From assembly GCA_964451415.1 (NCBI GenBank), contig CAYVHU010000007.1, forward strand, positions 84,140-148,139: 64,000 nt of DNA. Direction: 5' to 3'. Positions within the stretch are counted from its first letter, which is position 1; the number at the start of each line of letters is the position of its first letter. Origin of the DNA: CAYVHU01 sp964451415 (GTDB lineage Bacteria; Pseudomonadota; Alphaproteobacteria; Rhodospirillales; Magnetovibrionaceae). Under the pieces are notes generated by a model, which saw only the letters and a program-made list of their open reading frames with translations, searched no databases and was not told the origin of the DNA. Positions 8,666 to 18,192 of the stretch are shown in pieces. Both the position numbers and the translations under genes were made by a program.

Positions 8666-9763
8666 ATGAAAACCACGCGACCTCATAAAATACGTCTCGA
8701 CAAGACCAACAAGGAACGCAATAAAAATAATTTCACTGACATAACAAAACCATGGATTGGTGGAGAAATAAAAGTTGCTGATATTAAACCAACGATACCA
8801 ATCATAATATTTATTATTACTGTACTGTATTTTGCACTTTTATCTTTTTATACGAATTATAGAGGTATTGATTATTTTGATTTTATAACCAGCACAGGAA
8901 ATTACGTTTGGATTATGGCTGTGATATTTATCATAGCTATATTATATTTTTCAATAATATTTTACTACCCGTTAGCAATTACCAAAGAACTACATATCAA
9001 ACACAACATTTCGTACTTATACTTATTTGTTATAAATACAATACCATCTGTCATATTTGTTAATATTTACATATTTGACATTCTAAATAATTCTATTTAT
9101 TTTGGAATGACGTTAATATTTATTCCACTGCTATTTGTATCATATATTGTCGCACGCATCGCACGAGTATTTGATTATTTTTATATATTATCAATATTTG
9201 TAAATATATTTATTGGTATATTCGCGATATTAGCAATCTATGCTATTGTGTTGATAGTAAAAAACTTAGCGCATCTCCCGTCTTATCCAGAAGAAGAAAC
9301 GACTCTCTTAATAGTAGCGTCTGAATTTATTTATATTCTAATTGAATTATCGTTACTGCGTGCGATAAATAACAGTAAAATAAAATTCATCTTACCTTCT
9401 ATGTTTTTTGCTACGTTGTTATTGTCTTTTATTTATCCAGGTGGCGTCGCAATAGGCGATGCAGCGCTGCGTTTTTTGGGGGCTGGGGGAAATATCCCGA
9501 TGCAGATCGTGGGAAAAGCCGCGCCTTTTTGCAGCAAAGACTTGATAAAATTTGTCAAGGACAAGGCGCTCTGCACCAAAAATGGTGAAACGGAAATATC
9601 CACAGTGCCGGTCAATGTTCTTCTGATTTCCCGAACAGCGATATACTTCGTGGATTCCAATGGCGTGCAACCACGTGTTGGCAAAAAAACAACCCGACCC
9701 ATCGTTATCAGTCGGCGTATTGTTTCTGCAATTTTACCCGTTGAGGCAAAAGCAACGCCGTAA
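8666..9763 (+). CDS. AT-rich polytopic membrane protein of unknown function
   Basis: I do not recognise a family. From the ATG at 8666 (preceded by AAGAAG) the product is 365 residues. An in-frame GTG at 8636 would add ten. After a basic N-terminus of about 45 residues there are around seven hydrophobic segments, followed by a soluble C-terminal tail of about 100 residues. Base composition is split. The membrane-spanning part, to about 9430, is strikingly AT-rich and uses AT-ending codons, whereas the tail returns to the normal GC of the genome. That suggests horizontal origin, perhaps with a junction at the tail. It lies just before tRNA-Gly(CCC), a common insertion hotspot. Confidence 0.7.
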   Translation: MKTTRPHKIRLDKTNKERNKNNFTDITKPWIGGEIKVADIKPTIPIIIFIITVLYFALLSFYTNYRGIDYFDFITSTGNYVWIMAVIFIIAILYFSIIFYYPLAITKELHIKHNISYLYLFVINTIPSVIFVNIYIFDILNNSIYFGMTLIFIPLLFVSYIVARIARVFDYFYILSIFVNIFIGIFAILAIYAIVLIVKNLAHLPSYPEEETTLLIVASEFIYILIELSLLRAINNSKIKFILPSMFFATLLLSFIYPGGVAIGDAALRFLGAGGNIPMQIVGKAAPFCSKDLIKFVKDKALCTKNGETEISTVPVNVLLISRTAIYFVDSNGVQPRVGKKTTRPIVISRRIVSAILPVEAKATP

Positions 9764-9817
9764 TGCAAAATTTCCACGCAGCCTCAGCAGCATCCCTGTG
9801 CGGGAATATGGACGTTG

Positions 9818-9891
9818 TGGAGCGGGTGAAGGGAATCGAACCCTCGTCGTAAGCTTGGGAAGCTTCTGCTCTGCCATTGAGCTACACCCGC
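9818..9891 (-). tRNA. tRNA-Gly (anticodon CCC)
   Basis: Read leftwards, the 5' acceptor GCGGGTG (9885-9891) pairs with CACCCGC. The anticodon loop TTCCCAA gives anticodon CCC. The T arm carries GGTTCGATTCC, and CCA is encoded (9818-9820). It closely resembles E. coli tRNA-Gly(CCC). It lies between the AT-rich membrane-protein gene and the radical SAM gene. Confidence 0.95.
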
Positions 9892-10031
9892 CTCAGGCGC
9901 TGATATAGGCCAAGGCGACCATCGTGGCAAGATTGTACGTTACCCGAACCGCCGTACAGGATAAAATCATAAAGAGAAAATGTACGATTGCGTCATGATA
10001 AAGTGAAGTCAGCTGGATAAACAGGTGCACC

Positions 10032-10988
10032 ATGCCCGAAGGCTCACACGAATTTCCGCCGCTTGATCCCGCGAAATTTAAAGACCCCGTGAGCACCGCA
10101 ACAGGGGAAACCCGCGCGTGGGTAAAGATGACGGCGCTGGAGACACTGTGGTTCAACACCGGCAGCCTGTGTAACATTGAATGCCGCCATTGTTACATGC
10201 ACTCAAGCCCCAGGAACAATGCTCTGCTGTATCTCTCGCGGGATGAAGTTCAAGGCTTTCTCAACGAAATCGGCGTCCGTGATCTGCCCACAACCCAGAT
10301 CGGTTTCACCGGCGGTGAACCGTTCATGAACCCCGACATCATCGCCATGCTGGATCAGGCCCTTGAGCGTGGCTTTCGGGTCCTGGTCCTGACCAACGCC
10401 ATGAAGCCCCTGTGGAACAAACGCAAAGACCTGCTTGACTTGATCGCCCGCCATGGTGCCAAAAACCTCACCTTGCGCGTGTCCATCGACCACCCCAGCG
10501 CCAACGTCCACGAACAAGAACGCGGCGCAGGCTCCTGGGCACCTATGGAGCGTGGCGTGAAATGGCTGCGCACCCACGGATTCTCCCTTGAGATCGCGGG
10601 ACGTTCCCAATGGTATGAACACGATGACGACGCGCGTGCCGCGTATCGCCGTTTGTTCGCAAAATGGGATTTACCCCTCGATGCTTCCGACCCGGCGTGT
10701 TTGACGTTGTTTCCGGAAATGGATGAAACCCGCGACGTCCCCGAAATCACCACCGCGTGCTGGGCGTTGCTGGCGGTGCGCCCCGACGCCCAGATGTGCG
10801 CGACATCGCGCATGGTGACGCGGCGCAAGGACGAAACAAAGCCCACGGTTGTTTCGTGCACTTTGCTGCCCTACGATGAGGCGTTCGATATGGGGGAAAC
10901 CCTCGGTGAAAGCCTTGAAGCGGTACGCCTCAACCATCCGCATTGCGCTAAATTCTGCGTTCTGGGCGGAGCGTCGTGCGCTGCATGA
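10032..10988 (+). CDS. Radical SAM protein
   Basis: 318 residues. The radical SAM iron-sulphur motif CNIECRHC supplies Cys47, Cys51 and Cys54. FTGGEPFMNP follows as the SAM-binding GGE motif, and the VLTNAM strand is also present. The C-terminal part holds further cysteines (TACWALL, MCATSRM, VSCTLL and a final CAKFC cluster), which could bind a second cluster as in SPASM-like proteins. The substrate is unknown. The ATG at 10032 is 140 bp from the tRNA-Gly. The neighbours apaG and folE give no clear functional hint. Confidence 0.85.
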   Translation: MPEGSHEFPPLDPAKFKDPVSTATGETRAWVKMTALETLWFNTGSLCNIECRHCYMHSSPRNNALLYLSRDEVQGFLNEIGVRDLPTTQIGFTGGEPFMNPDIIAMLDQALERGFRVLVLTNAMKPLWNKRKDLLDLIARHGAKNLTLRVSIDHPSANVHEQERGAGSWAPMERGVKWLRTHGFSLEIAGRSQWYEHDDDARAAYRRLFAKWDLPLDASDPACLTLFPEMDETRDVPEITTACWALLAVRPDAQMCATSRMVTRRKDETKPTVVSCTLLPYDEAFDMGETLGESLEAVRLNHPHCAKFCVLGGASCAA

Positions 10989-11083
10989 AACCATGACAAA
11001 CTTGCGCTTAACATCTGGACATTTCAGATAAAAGACCCACCTAATAAAGCACGCACACAGCAAGGAACACGAAAGGAGCCGAC

Positions 11084-11506
11084 ATGCAACAGCTTGCCCC
11101 CGCAAACGAAGGCGTGTACGCGCTGACCACGCACTTCATTACCGTATCGGTGGAACCTGAATTTCTCGAAGACCAGAGCGAACCGGACGAACACCGTTTC
11201 GTGTGGGCGTACCACGTGCGCATCCAAAACCAGGGCACGCAAACGGTGCAGCTGAAAAGCCGCTACTGGCATATCATCGACGAACTGGGCAACGTCCATG
11301 AGATTTCTGGAACAGGCGTTGTCGGCGAACAGCCGGTGCTGGCGCCGGGCGACCATTTCGAATACATCAGCGGGACGCCGCTGGGCACGCCGTCAGGCAT
11401 CATGCACGGGTACTATGTGATGCAATCAACGGAGGGCGAACGCTTCGAGGCCTCCATTCCAACCTTTTCCCTCGACAGCCCCGATCTCATGCGCCGCCTC
11501 CATTGA
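11084..11506 (+). CDS. apaG: ApaG family protein
   Basis: 140 residues, a single ApaG/DUF525 beta-sandwich domain. Typical family strings are VWAYHVRIQNQG, SRYWHIIDELG, GVVGEQPVLAPG and MHGYYVM. ApaG was named from Co2+/Mg2+ resistance phenotypes, but its biochemical role is unsettled. A good ribosome binding site (AAGGAG) is six bases before the ATG. folE follows after 20 bases, so the two may share a transcript. Confidence 0.93.
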   Translation: MQQLAPANEGVYALTTHFITVSVEPEFLEDQSEPDEHRFVWAYHVRIQNQGTQTVQLKSRYWHIIDELGNVHEISGTGVVGEQPVLAPGDHFEYISGTPLGTPSGIMHGYYVMQSTEGERFEASIPTFSLDSPDLMRRLH

Positions 11507-11526
11507 AATTCGGAAGGATTTGAGCC

Positions 11527-12165
11527 GTGGCGCATCGAAAACCTTTCAGCGTCGTCCATGCCCCCGCCTCGTCGCGCCCGTCGCGTGAAGAAGCGGAGCG
11601 CGCCGTGCGCACCTTAATTCAGTGGGCCGGCGACGATCCGAACCGCGAGGGCCTGCTGGACACGCCCGCGCGCGTGGTGCGGGCCTACGAGGAATATTAC
11701 CAAGGCTACAACGCGGACCCGGAAGAAATCCTCCAGCGCACCTTCGAGGAAGTCGAGGGCTACGACGAAATGATCCTGCTGAAGGACATTCGTTTCGAAT
11801 CCCATTGCGAACATCATATGGCCGCGATCATCGGTCGGGCTCATGTGGCGTATCTGCCGACAAACCGCGTGGTGGGCATTTCCAAGCTGGCCCGGGTGGT
11901 GGAATTGTATGCCCAACGCCTGCAAATTCAGGAAAAAATGACCGCTCAGATCGCCGCCACCATCAACGATGTATTGCATCCCGAAGGCGTCGCCGTCATC
12001 ATCGAGGCCGCACACCAGTGCATGACATGCCGCGGCGTACATAAACCCGGCGTTTCCATGGTGACCTCAAAGATGGTCGGCGCATTTCGCGATAACGAAC
12101 GCACCCGGCGCGAATTCCTCTCCATGGTCAGTCATCCTTCCGCATCCGCATATGATATGGTCTGA
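11527..12165 (+). CDS. folE: GTP cyclohydrolase I
   Basis: 212 residues. It converts GTP to dihydroneopterin triphosphate, the first step of folate synthesis. Zinc-binding and catalytic motifs are intact: SHCEHHMA, then QCMTCRGVHKPG near the C-terminus. GTG is the start codon, supported by GGAAGGA seven bases upstream. Length is normal for the homodecameric type I enzyme. Confidence 0.96.
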   Translation: MAHRKPFSVVHAPASSRPSREEAERAVRTLIQWAGDDPNREGLLDTPARVVRAYEEYYQGYNADPEEILQRTFEEVEGYDEMILLKDIRFESHCEHHMAAIIGRAHVAYLPTNRVVGISKLARVVELYAQRLQIQEKMTAQIAATINDVLHPEGVAVIIEAAHQCMTCRGVHKPGVSMVTSKMVGAFRDNERTRREFLSMVSHPSASAYDMV

Positions 12166-12283
12166 TTTTCCCCTTGACCCAAGGCCATAAGCCGGGACAA
12201 TTGTACGTTCCGCAGGGACAGTGCCTGCAAAGTGCACCGCGGCCCACCGCAACGCCGTGACGGGGAAGCATGCAGGCCCTCTC

Positions 12284-13732
12284 ATGATGGATTTCCGCCC
12301 CATATTGATGATCCTGGGTATCTTGCTGGCCACGCTGGCGTTGAGCATGGGCATTCCGGCGCTGGTGGATGCCTCCCTCGGCAATCCAAATTGGCATGTG
12401 TTCGCCCTGTCCGGCGCGCTGACGTTGTTCGTCGGAATCTCTCTGGTGCTGGTCAACACCAGCGGTCGGGTGCGGCTCAACGTGCGCCAGGCGTTTGTCA
12501 TGACGACACTGAGTTGGCTGGTGCTAACCCTTTTCGCAGCCCTTCCGTTCACCTTTTCGGAACTGAAGCTCAGTTACACCGACGCCTTTTTCGAAGCCAT
12601 GAGCGGCATTACCACCACCGGTTCCACCGTCATCACCGGACTTGATTTCGCACCGCCCGGGATTTTGTTGTGGCGGGGCATCCTGCAATGGCTGGGCGGC
12701 CTGGGCATTGTCGTGATGGCCATCGCCGTGATGCCCATGATGGGTGTCGGCGGCATGCAGATGTTCAAGATCGAGGCCTTTGACACCGGCGAAAAAGCCT
12801 TCCCCCGCGCGGCGCAGATTTCCGTCGCGCTGGTGAGCATTTATACATTGCTCACCTTGTTGTGGGCGGTTTTGCTGTGGGAGGCTGGCATGAGCCCCTT
12901 CGAAGCCGCGGTTCACGCCATGACCACCTTGTCGACAGGAGGATTCTCGACCTCCGACGCTTCGGTAGGACATTTTAAATCAGCACTGATTGACGACATC
13001 ATTACGCTTGGCATGATCGTCGGCGCATTGCCGTTCTTGCTGTTCTTGCAAGCTTTGCGCGGCAAACCGGCCGCCTTGTGGCGTGACGGACAGGTCCAGG
13101 GCTTTTTTGCCATTACCGGAAGCTTCGTTCTTCTTGTGGCGATCATGCTGTGGTTAAAAATGGGAATGGCCCCGTTGGAAGCGCTGCGCTACGCCGCCTT
13201 CAACGTGGTGTCGATCATCACCGGAACAGGCTTCGTCACCGATGACTACACGGTGTGGGGCACATTCGCACTGCCGGTGTTTTTCTTTATCATGTTCATC
13301 GGCGGCTGCGCGGGGTCCACCACCTGCGGCATCAAGGTGTTCCGTTTCCAGATCCTCTATGCCGCCGCGCGGGTCCAGGTGCGCCACCTGTTGCAGCCGC
13401 GCGGCGTTTTCATCGCCTACTATAACCACCGCCCCATCCCTGAAGAAGTCATCGTTTCGGTGCTGTCGTTTTTCTTCGTGTTCGGTCTGACTTTCACGGC
13501 ATTGACGTTGGGACTGGGCATCTTGGGGCTTGATTTCGTCACCGCGATGAGCAGCGCCGCCACCGCGATTTCCAATGTCGGCCCGGCGCTCGGCGCCGTC
13601 GCCGGACCGTCAGGAAACTTTCAAAGCCTGCCCGACGCCGCCAAATGGCTACTCGCCGGCGGCATGTTGCTGGGAAGGCTGGAACTGTTCACGGTCCTGG
13701 TGTTATTCTCCCGCACCTTTTGGCGCGGTTAG
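12284..13732 (+). CDS. trkH: TrkH-family potassium uptake protein
   Basis: About 482 residues from the ATG at 12284. The frame is open further upstream, but the extra 21 residues are polar and unlike the family. The protein is the K+-translocating subunit of a Trk/Ktr system in the inner membrane, with four repeated M1-P-M2 units. Selectivity-filter-like segments are visible (GITTTGST, TLSTGGFST, SIITGTGFVTDD and SAATAISNVGPALG). No trkA gene is nearby, so the NAD-binding regulatory partner must be elsewhere. Confidence 0.92.
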   Translation: MMDFRPILMILGILLATLALSMGIPALVDASLGNPNWHVFALSGALTLFVGISLVLVNTSGRVRLNVRQAFVMTTLSWLVLTLFAALPFTFSELKLSYTDAFFEAMSGITTTGSTVITGLDFAPPGILLWRGILQWLGGLGIVVMAIAVMPMMGVGGMQMFKIEAFDTGEKAFPRAAQISVALVSIYTLLTLLWAVLLWEAGMSPFEAAVHAMTTLSTGGFSTSDASVGHFKSALIDDIITLGMIVGALPFLLFLQALRGKPAALWRDGQVQGFFAITGSFVLLVAIMLWLKMGMAPLEALRYAAFNVVSIITGTGFVTDDYTVWGTFALPVFFFIMFIGGCAGSTTCGIKVFRFQILYAAARVQVRHLLQPRGVFIAYYNHRPIPEEVIVSVLSFFFVFGLTFTALTLGLGILGLDFVTAMSSAATAISNVGPALGAVAGPSGNFQSLPDAAKWLLAGGMLLGRLELFTVLVLFSRTFWRG

Positions 13733-13744
13733 GATTCACTCACA

Positions 13745-14464
13745 ATGCTTTCTTTTTTTACGCTCGCTTTTTTTGTCGGCATGAGACACGCCCTGGAGGC
13801 CGATCACGTGGCCGCCGTATCGTCCCTGGCCTCGAACCAGACCTCCACACGCAACATCGTGCGCACCGGCGCGGTGTGGGGCATGGGGCACACATTGACC
13901 TTGATGGCGTTCGCGGGCTCGGTGATTGTCCTGAACGCGACCGTACCGGAGCATTTCACGCAGTGGCTGGAAGTTGCCGTCGGCATTATGCTGATCGGTC
14001 TGGGCGGACACATCATGTATCGTTTGACCCGGGACCGCGTTCACTTTCACGCCCACGCCCACGATGATGGACGGGGCCATTCCCTACAGCATTTTCATGC
14101 CCATAGCCATACGGGAGCCCCCCCGAACACACATAACCCCGCCCACCACCAACATGATCACAAGACATTCCCCGTGCGGTCCCTGCTGGTCGGTATGATG
14201 CACGGCATGGCGGGATCGGGGGCGTTGCTGGTTCTCACCGCATCCACCGCACCGACGCCCCTTCAGGGCTTTGCCTACGTAGCGGTGTTCGGTGTGGGAT
14301 CCATTTTGGGCATGGCCTCCCTGTCGATCCTGATCGCGGTGCCGCTGACGTTGTCGGCCAGATTCTTGACCCGCGCCAATCAGGTTCTTCAGATGCTGAC
14401 CGGCACGGCCACGGTGGGCCTTGGGGTGTTCATCATCTCAACATCGGCATTGTGGGGGGGTTAA
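13745..14464 (+). CDS. Nickel/cobalt (NiCoT/UreH-like) transporter with His-rich loop
   Basis: 239 residues with about six hydrophobic segments. The first segment holds RHALEADHVAAV, the HX4DH signature of NiCoT and UreH-type metal permeases. A cytoplasmic loop near residues 98-137 is very rich in His (HFHAHAHDDGRGH, then HFHAHSH and HHQHDHK) and probably binds metal before or after transport. The second half contains a matching GMMHGMAGSGAL motif. It starts 12 bases after trkH and ends four bases inside the convergent lipoprotein gene. Ni2+ or Co2+ specificity cannot be told from sequence. Confidence 0.8.
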   Translation: MLSFFTLAFFVGMRHALEADHVAAVSSLASNQTSTRNIVRTGAVWGMGHTLTLMAFAGSVIVLNATVPEHFTQWLEVAVGIMLIGLGGHIMYRLTRDRVHFHAHAHDDGRGHSLQHFHAHSHTGAPPNTHNPAHHQHDHKTFPVRSLLVGMMHGMAGSGALLVLTASTAPTPLQGFAYVAVFGVGSILGMASLSILIAVPLTLSARFLTRANQVLQMLTGTATVGLGVFIISTSALWGG

Positions 14465-15063
14465 GTCCTCAGCAGCCACGCTGCCAGATAGCGGTGGATT
14501 TCTTTTTCCATCTGGGCGTTAAAATCCGCCATCAGGCTTTCCACCAGGCCCAGCCATGCCTGTTCGCGTTGCGCCAGGGTGGCGTTTTCGCGAATTTCGA
14601 TGGAGCGCTTCGCCGACGCCCGCACAGAACCGCCCGAACCGGTGAGGGGATTTTTCAAAGTAAACCTTGCCGTCGCGCGCGCAACATAGCGCACCGTCGG
14701 CTCATAGGTGAGCAGGCCTTTAAGGCCCGTGGACTTCGGCAGACGCGTTTTAAGGACCGATGCGTCTTCGATCACGAATTCACCGCGTGCCACGTCACCT
14801 TCACCACCGGCAGCATGAAGCCGCCTCAAGGCCCAATCGCGTAAAGCACGCTCCGGCGAGGTCGGCATGCGGTATTCCGCATGGGGGGGATCGAGACTCA
14901 TCTTATAAAGCGAGCGCACATCAATGCGCGCCGCCTTGAACCACAGCATGGGCAAATTCGCAAACCCGATCCGCGGCAAGGGCCCCGAGAGGGGTGGCTC
15001 GGACGCGCATGCAGAAAGACCTGCAAGGGCCCCGAGAGAAAGAAGAAAGACTCGACGATCCAT
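14461..15063 (-). CDS. Lipoprotein of unknown function
   Basis: 200 residues with a lipoprotein signal (MDRRVFLLSLGALAGLSAC, lipobox LSAC, lipidated Cys19). The mature part has no motif that I recognise. It is rich in basic residues and has a helical C-terminus ending in an amphipathic MEKEIHRYLAAWLL segment. It follows hslO on the same strand with a 30-bp gap, so it may be the last gene of the argD-argF-hslO unit. Its 3' end overlaps the convergent transporter gene by four bases. Confidence 0.75.
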   Translation of the reverse strand: MDRRVFLLSLGALAGLSACASEPPLSGPLPRIGFANLPMLWFKAARIDVRSLYKMSLDPPHAEYRMPTSPERALRDWALRRLHAAGGEGDVARGEFVIEDASVLKTRLPKSTGLKGLLTYEPTVRYVARATARFTLKNPLTGSGGSVRASAKRSIEIRENATLAQREQAWLGLVESLMADFNAQMEKEIHRYLAAWLLRT

Positions 15064-15093
15064 GCCCCATGGTGGCGCGAGATTGTGACGGGA

Positions 15094-15993
15094 TCAAGAC
15101 ACTAAGAACAACCCGTCCAGATCGACGGGCGTGAAATCGTAATCCGCCTTGCAAAACTCGCAGACCACCCGGGCGTGTCTGTCCTCGCCCGTAATTTCAT
15201 CGCGCGGAAAGGATTTGAGCGTCCCGGCGACGCGTGCGCGCGAACAACGACAGCGCTGAAACAGCATGTGCGGTTCATACACGCGCACGCCATCTTCATG
15301 ATACAAACGATAGAGAAGCTGCTCGGGATCAAGCTCGGGGTCCAGCACCTCATCGACACGCACACTCGCCATCAAGGCCACCGCGCGACGCCATCCATCT
15401 TCGCTATCGTGCGTATCCCGCCCGGGCATGCGCTGCACCATAATGGCCCCGGCGCGTGGAACCTCGGCAATTTCAACAGCCAGAAAAATTGCCGTTTCCA
15501 ACTGTTCGGAAATGCGAAAATACGCCTGCACGCAAGCCGCTAAGGTCCCGCTTTCCAAGGCAACGATGCCTTGATAACGCTCCATATTCGCGCCCTGGTC
15601 CACACTGAAGGCCAAATGCCCGTTGCCCAGAAGACGCGGCGCCGACGCACCGCTCTCACACTCCACAGCCCTCACACGATCTTCATCGAAGCGCGCGTAG
15701 GCGCGCATCGCCCCGTCGGAGCCGACATCCGCCAGCAACATTGAAATCGGTCCATCACTTTGAACCTGCAATGTAAACTGGCCCTCGTACTTGAGCGCAC
15801 TGGCCAGCACAACGCCCAGCGTCAAGGCTTCCGCCAACATCTTTGCAACGCAATCGGGATAATCGTGAGCATCAAGCACCCGGGCCAGTTCCGGCCCCAG
15901 ACACACCAAACGGCCACGCACGTCCAAGCCTTCAATCTGAAAGGTTCGGGCGAAATCGCAGGCGCTATTGGGTGTCGTTAGCCCATGCACCAT
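15094..15993 (-). CDS. hslO: Redox-regulated chaperone Hsp33
   Basis: 299 residues. The holdase chaperone is activated when its zinc-bound thiols are oxidised. The C-terminal switch has the expected Cys pattern: CRC and, about 30 residues later, CEFC. The N-terminal domain matches Hsp33 (VQSDGPISMLLADV, LGNGHLAFSVDQG). Its start overlaps the argF stop by 16 bases, so the two are probably coupled. An argF-hslO pairing is common in alphaproteobacteria. Confidence 0.95.
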   Translation of the reverse strand: MVHGLTTPNSACDFARTFQIEGLDVRGRLVCLGPELARVLDAHDYPDCVAKMLAEALTLGVVLASALKYEGQFTLQVQSDGPISMLLADVGSDGAMRAYARFDEDRVRAVECESGASAPRLLGNGHLAFSVDQGANMERYQGIVALESGTLAACVQAYFRISEQLETAIFLAVEIAEVPRAGAIMVQRMPGRDTHDSEDGWRRAVALMASVRVDEVLDPELDPEQLLYRLYHEDGVRVYEPHMLFQRCRCSRARVAGTLKSFPRDEITGEDRHARVVCEFCKADYDFTPVDLDGLFLVS

Positions 15994-16880
15994 GCCAAAA
16001 TCCCCTTTTGCGCGTGCAAACGGTTTTCGGCTTCGTCCCAGACTACGGATTGCGGACCGTCGATAACGCTCGATGCCACTTCTTCATCGCGGTGCGCCGG
16101 CAGGCAGTGCATGAACAGCGCATCCGCGTGAGCTAGGCTCATCCGGCTCTCGTTCACCTGGAAAGGTGCCAGCAGGCTGTGACGACGCTGGGCATCTTCA
16201 TCACCCATGGATACCCAGGTGTCGGTGACAACCAGATCCGCATCCGCGCAGGCCTGATCCGCGTCGTGCGTGATGGTTATGTCCGCAGCATGTTCACGCG
16301 CCCAATCCATGACGCTTTTATCCAAGCTGAGGTCTTCGGGCACTGCGAGGCTGAGAGAAAAACCGAAACGCTGCGCCGCATGGACGAAGCTCACCGCCAT
16401 GTTGTTGCCATCGCCGCACCACGCAACTTTCTTGCCCGCAATGGGGCCACGGTGTTCTTCATAGGTCATCACATCGGCCATCAACTGGCACGGATGGCTG
16501 GCATCGGTCAAACCGTTGATCACCGGCACGGTGGCGTATTGCGCAAGGTCGCGCAGCTTTTGCGGGTCGCCGGTACGGATCATGATGGCGTCAACATAAC
16601 GCGAAAGCACGCGCGCGGTGTCGGCCACGGTCTCGCCGCGGCCCAACTGGCTGCCTTCATCGTCCATCACCACCACACCGCCGCCCAACTGCATCATGCC
16701 GACTTCGAAGGACACGCGCGTTCTCGTCGAGGGCTTTTCGAAAATCATCGCCAGCGTTTTTCCACTTAAAACGTGGGCATCGTTCTTCGCCTTGAGCCTC
16801 GCAGCCAAATCGAGAATGCCGCGTAGGGTTTCGGAACTCAGTTCGTGCAAATCGAGAAAATGCTTCGGAGCCGTCATCAT
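15978..16880 (-). CDS. argF: Ornithine carbamoyltransferase
   Basis: 300 residues. It makes citrulline from ornithine and carbamoyl phosphate in arginine synthesis. The carbamoyl phosphate loop STRTR is at residues 51-55, HPCQ near residue 127, and the ornithine-binding Cys motif MHCLPAHR near the C-terminus. AAGGAG precedes the double ATG start. It sits 18 bases after argD. Confidence 0.96.
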   Translation of the reverse strand: MMTAPKHFLDLHELSSETLRGILDLAARLKAKNDAHVLSGKTLAMIFEKPSTRTRVSFEVGMMQLGGGVVVMDDEGSQLGRGETVADTARVLSRYVDAIMIRTGDPQKLRDLAQYATVPVINGLTDASHPCQLMADVMTYEEHRGPIAGKKVAWCGDGNNMAVSFVHAAQRFGFSLSLAVPEDLSLDKSVMDWAREHAADITITHDADQACADADLVVTDTWVSMGDEDAQRRHSLLAPFQVNESRMSLAHADALFMHCLPAHRDEEVASSVIDGPQSVVWDEAENRLHAQKGILAWCMG

Positions 16881-16898
16881 GGCTCTCCTTTTTTGATT

Positions 16899-18068
16899 TC
16901 AAACGTAACGTTGCGCCACGGTGGCCAGGATCGCGGCGGCTTCCGCCACATGTTCATCGGTAATGATCAGAGGCGGCAAAAAACGCAAAACATTGTCGCC
17001 CGCAGGCGCGACCAGAAGGCCCTCGCTTTCCAGTTCCGCCTTGAATTTACGGTTGTTGATGGCGTCTTTGAGTTGGAGGCCCTGCATCAGGCCGTGGCCG
17101 CGTGCCTCGGTGAAGATGGTGGGAAACTTACGCACCAATCCGTTCAAAGCCCCATTCAGGCTTTTACCGACTTCGATCACAGCGTCCAAAAAGCCCTCGC
17201 CCAGCACAACATCCAGCACCGCGTTACCCACCGCCATGGCCAACGGATTGCCGCCATAGGTGGTGCCGTGGTTGCCGACACGCAGCACCGCAGCCGCCTC
17301 GTTCGTCAAACATGCCGCCAACGGAAATCCACCACCGATGCCCTTGGCGGTGGCCAGCACATCGGGCGCGATGTCCGCCCATTCATGGGCGAACAGCTTG
17401 CCGGTACGGCCCATGCCGCACTGCACCTCGTCGAACATCAACAAGATGCCGAATTCATTGCAAATCTCGCGCAGGCCTTGCAGGTAGTCCGAAGAGGCCT
17501 CGCGAATGCCGCCTTCGCCCTGCACCGGCTCGACCAGAATGGCCGCCGTCTCGTCGGTTATGGCGGCACGCATTTCGTTCAAATTGCCAAAGGCCACATG
17601 GTCGAAGCCGTCCATCACCGGGGCGAAGCCTTCCAGAAGCTTCGCCTGGCCCGCCGCCGCGATGGTCGCCAAGGTGCGTCCGTGAAAGGCGTTCTCACAA
17701 CCGATTACACGGTAACGCTGCGGGTTGCCATTGTCGTCATGATACTTGCGCGCGATCTTGATGGCGGCTTCCAGCGCTTCGGCACCGGAGTTACAAAAAA
17801 ACACCCGATCGGCAAAACTGGCCTCGACGAAGCGTTGAGCGAGCCTTTCCTGGCCCGCGATGCGATACAGATTGGACACATGCCAGACCTTTTTCGCCTG
17901 TTCGTTCAGCGCGTGCACCAGATGCGGGTGGACATGGCCCAGGGCGTTGACCGCGATGCCCGCACAGAAATCCAGATAGCGGCGTCCATCGTGCGTAAAC
18001 AGATAAACTCCCTCGCCCTTTTCAAAAACGAGATCCGCAGGCGCGTATGTCGGCATCAGCGCGGACAT
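16899..18068 (-). CDS. argD: Acetylornithine aminotransferase
   Basis: 389 residues, a class III PLP-dependent aminotransferase. It converts N-acetylglutamate semialdehyde to N-acetylornithine and may also serve in lysine synthesis. The PLP-binding Lys lies in LATAKGIGGGFPL. FCNSGAEALEAAIKIAR and MFDEVQCGMGRTG are standard cofactor-pocket segments. It is the first gene of argD-argF-hslO. Confidence 0.95.
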   Translation of the reverse strand: MSALMPTYAPADLVFEKGEGVYLFTHDGRRYLDFCAGIAVNALGHVHPHLVHALNEQAKKVWHVSNLYRIAGQERLAQRFVEASFADRVFFCNSGAEALEAAIKIARKYHDDNGNPQRYRVIGCENAFHGRTLATIAAAGQAKLLEGFAPVMDGFDHVAFGNLNEMRAAITDETAAILVEPVQGEGGIREASSDYLQGLREICNEFGILLMFDEVQCGMGRTGKLFAHEWADIAPDVLATAKGIGGGFPLAACLTNEAAAVLRVGNHGTTYGGNPLAMAVGNAVLDVVLGEGFLDAVIEVGKSLNGALNGLVRKFPTIFTEARGHGLMQGLQLKDAINNRKFKAELESEGLLVAPAGDNVLRFLPPLIITDEHVAEAAAILATVAQRYV

Positions 18069-18095
18069 TGTGAATGTTTCCTTGATCTTCGGCGT

Positions 18096-18139
18096 AAAAA
18101 TAAAAACCGGGCGCGCGATAAAAGGGTCGCTCGGCCCGG
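18096..18139 (-). terminator. Hairpin terminator after the ABC-2 permease gene
   Basis: On the minus strand CCGGGC (18134-18139) pairs with GCCCGG (18107-18112), and TTTTTATTTTT follows (18106 down to 18096). This is a plausible rho-independent terminator for the permease transcript, ahead of argD. The long loop lowers certainty. Confidence 0.5.
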
Positions 18140-18192
18140 AAAGCCGAGGATTATGGGAATCGAAGGCCCCTGTGTCAACGGGCAGTTTTTGT

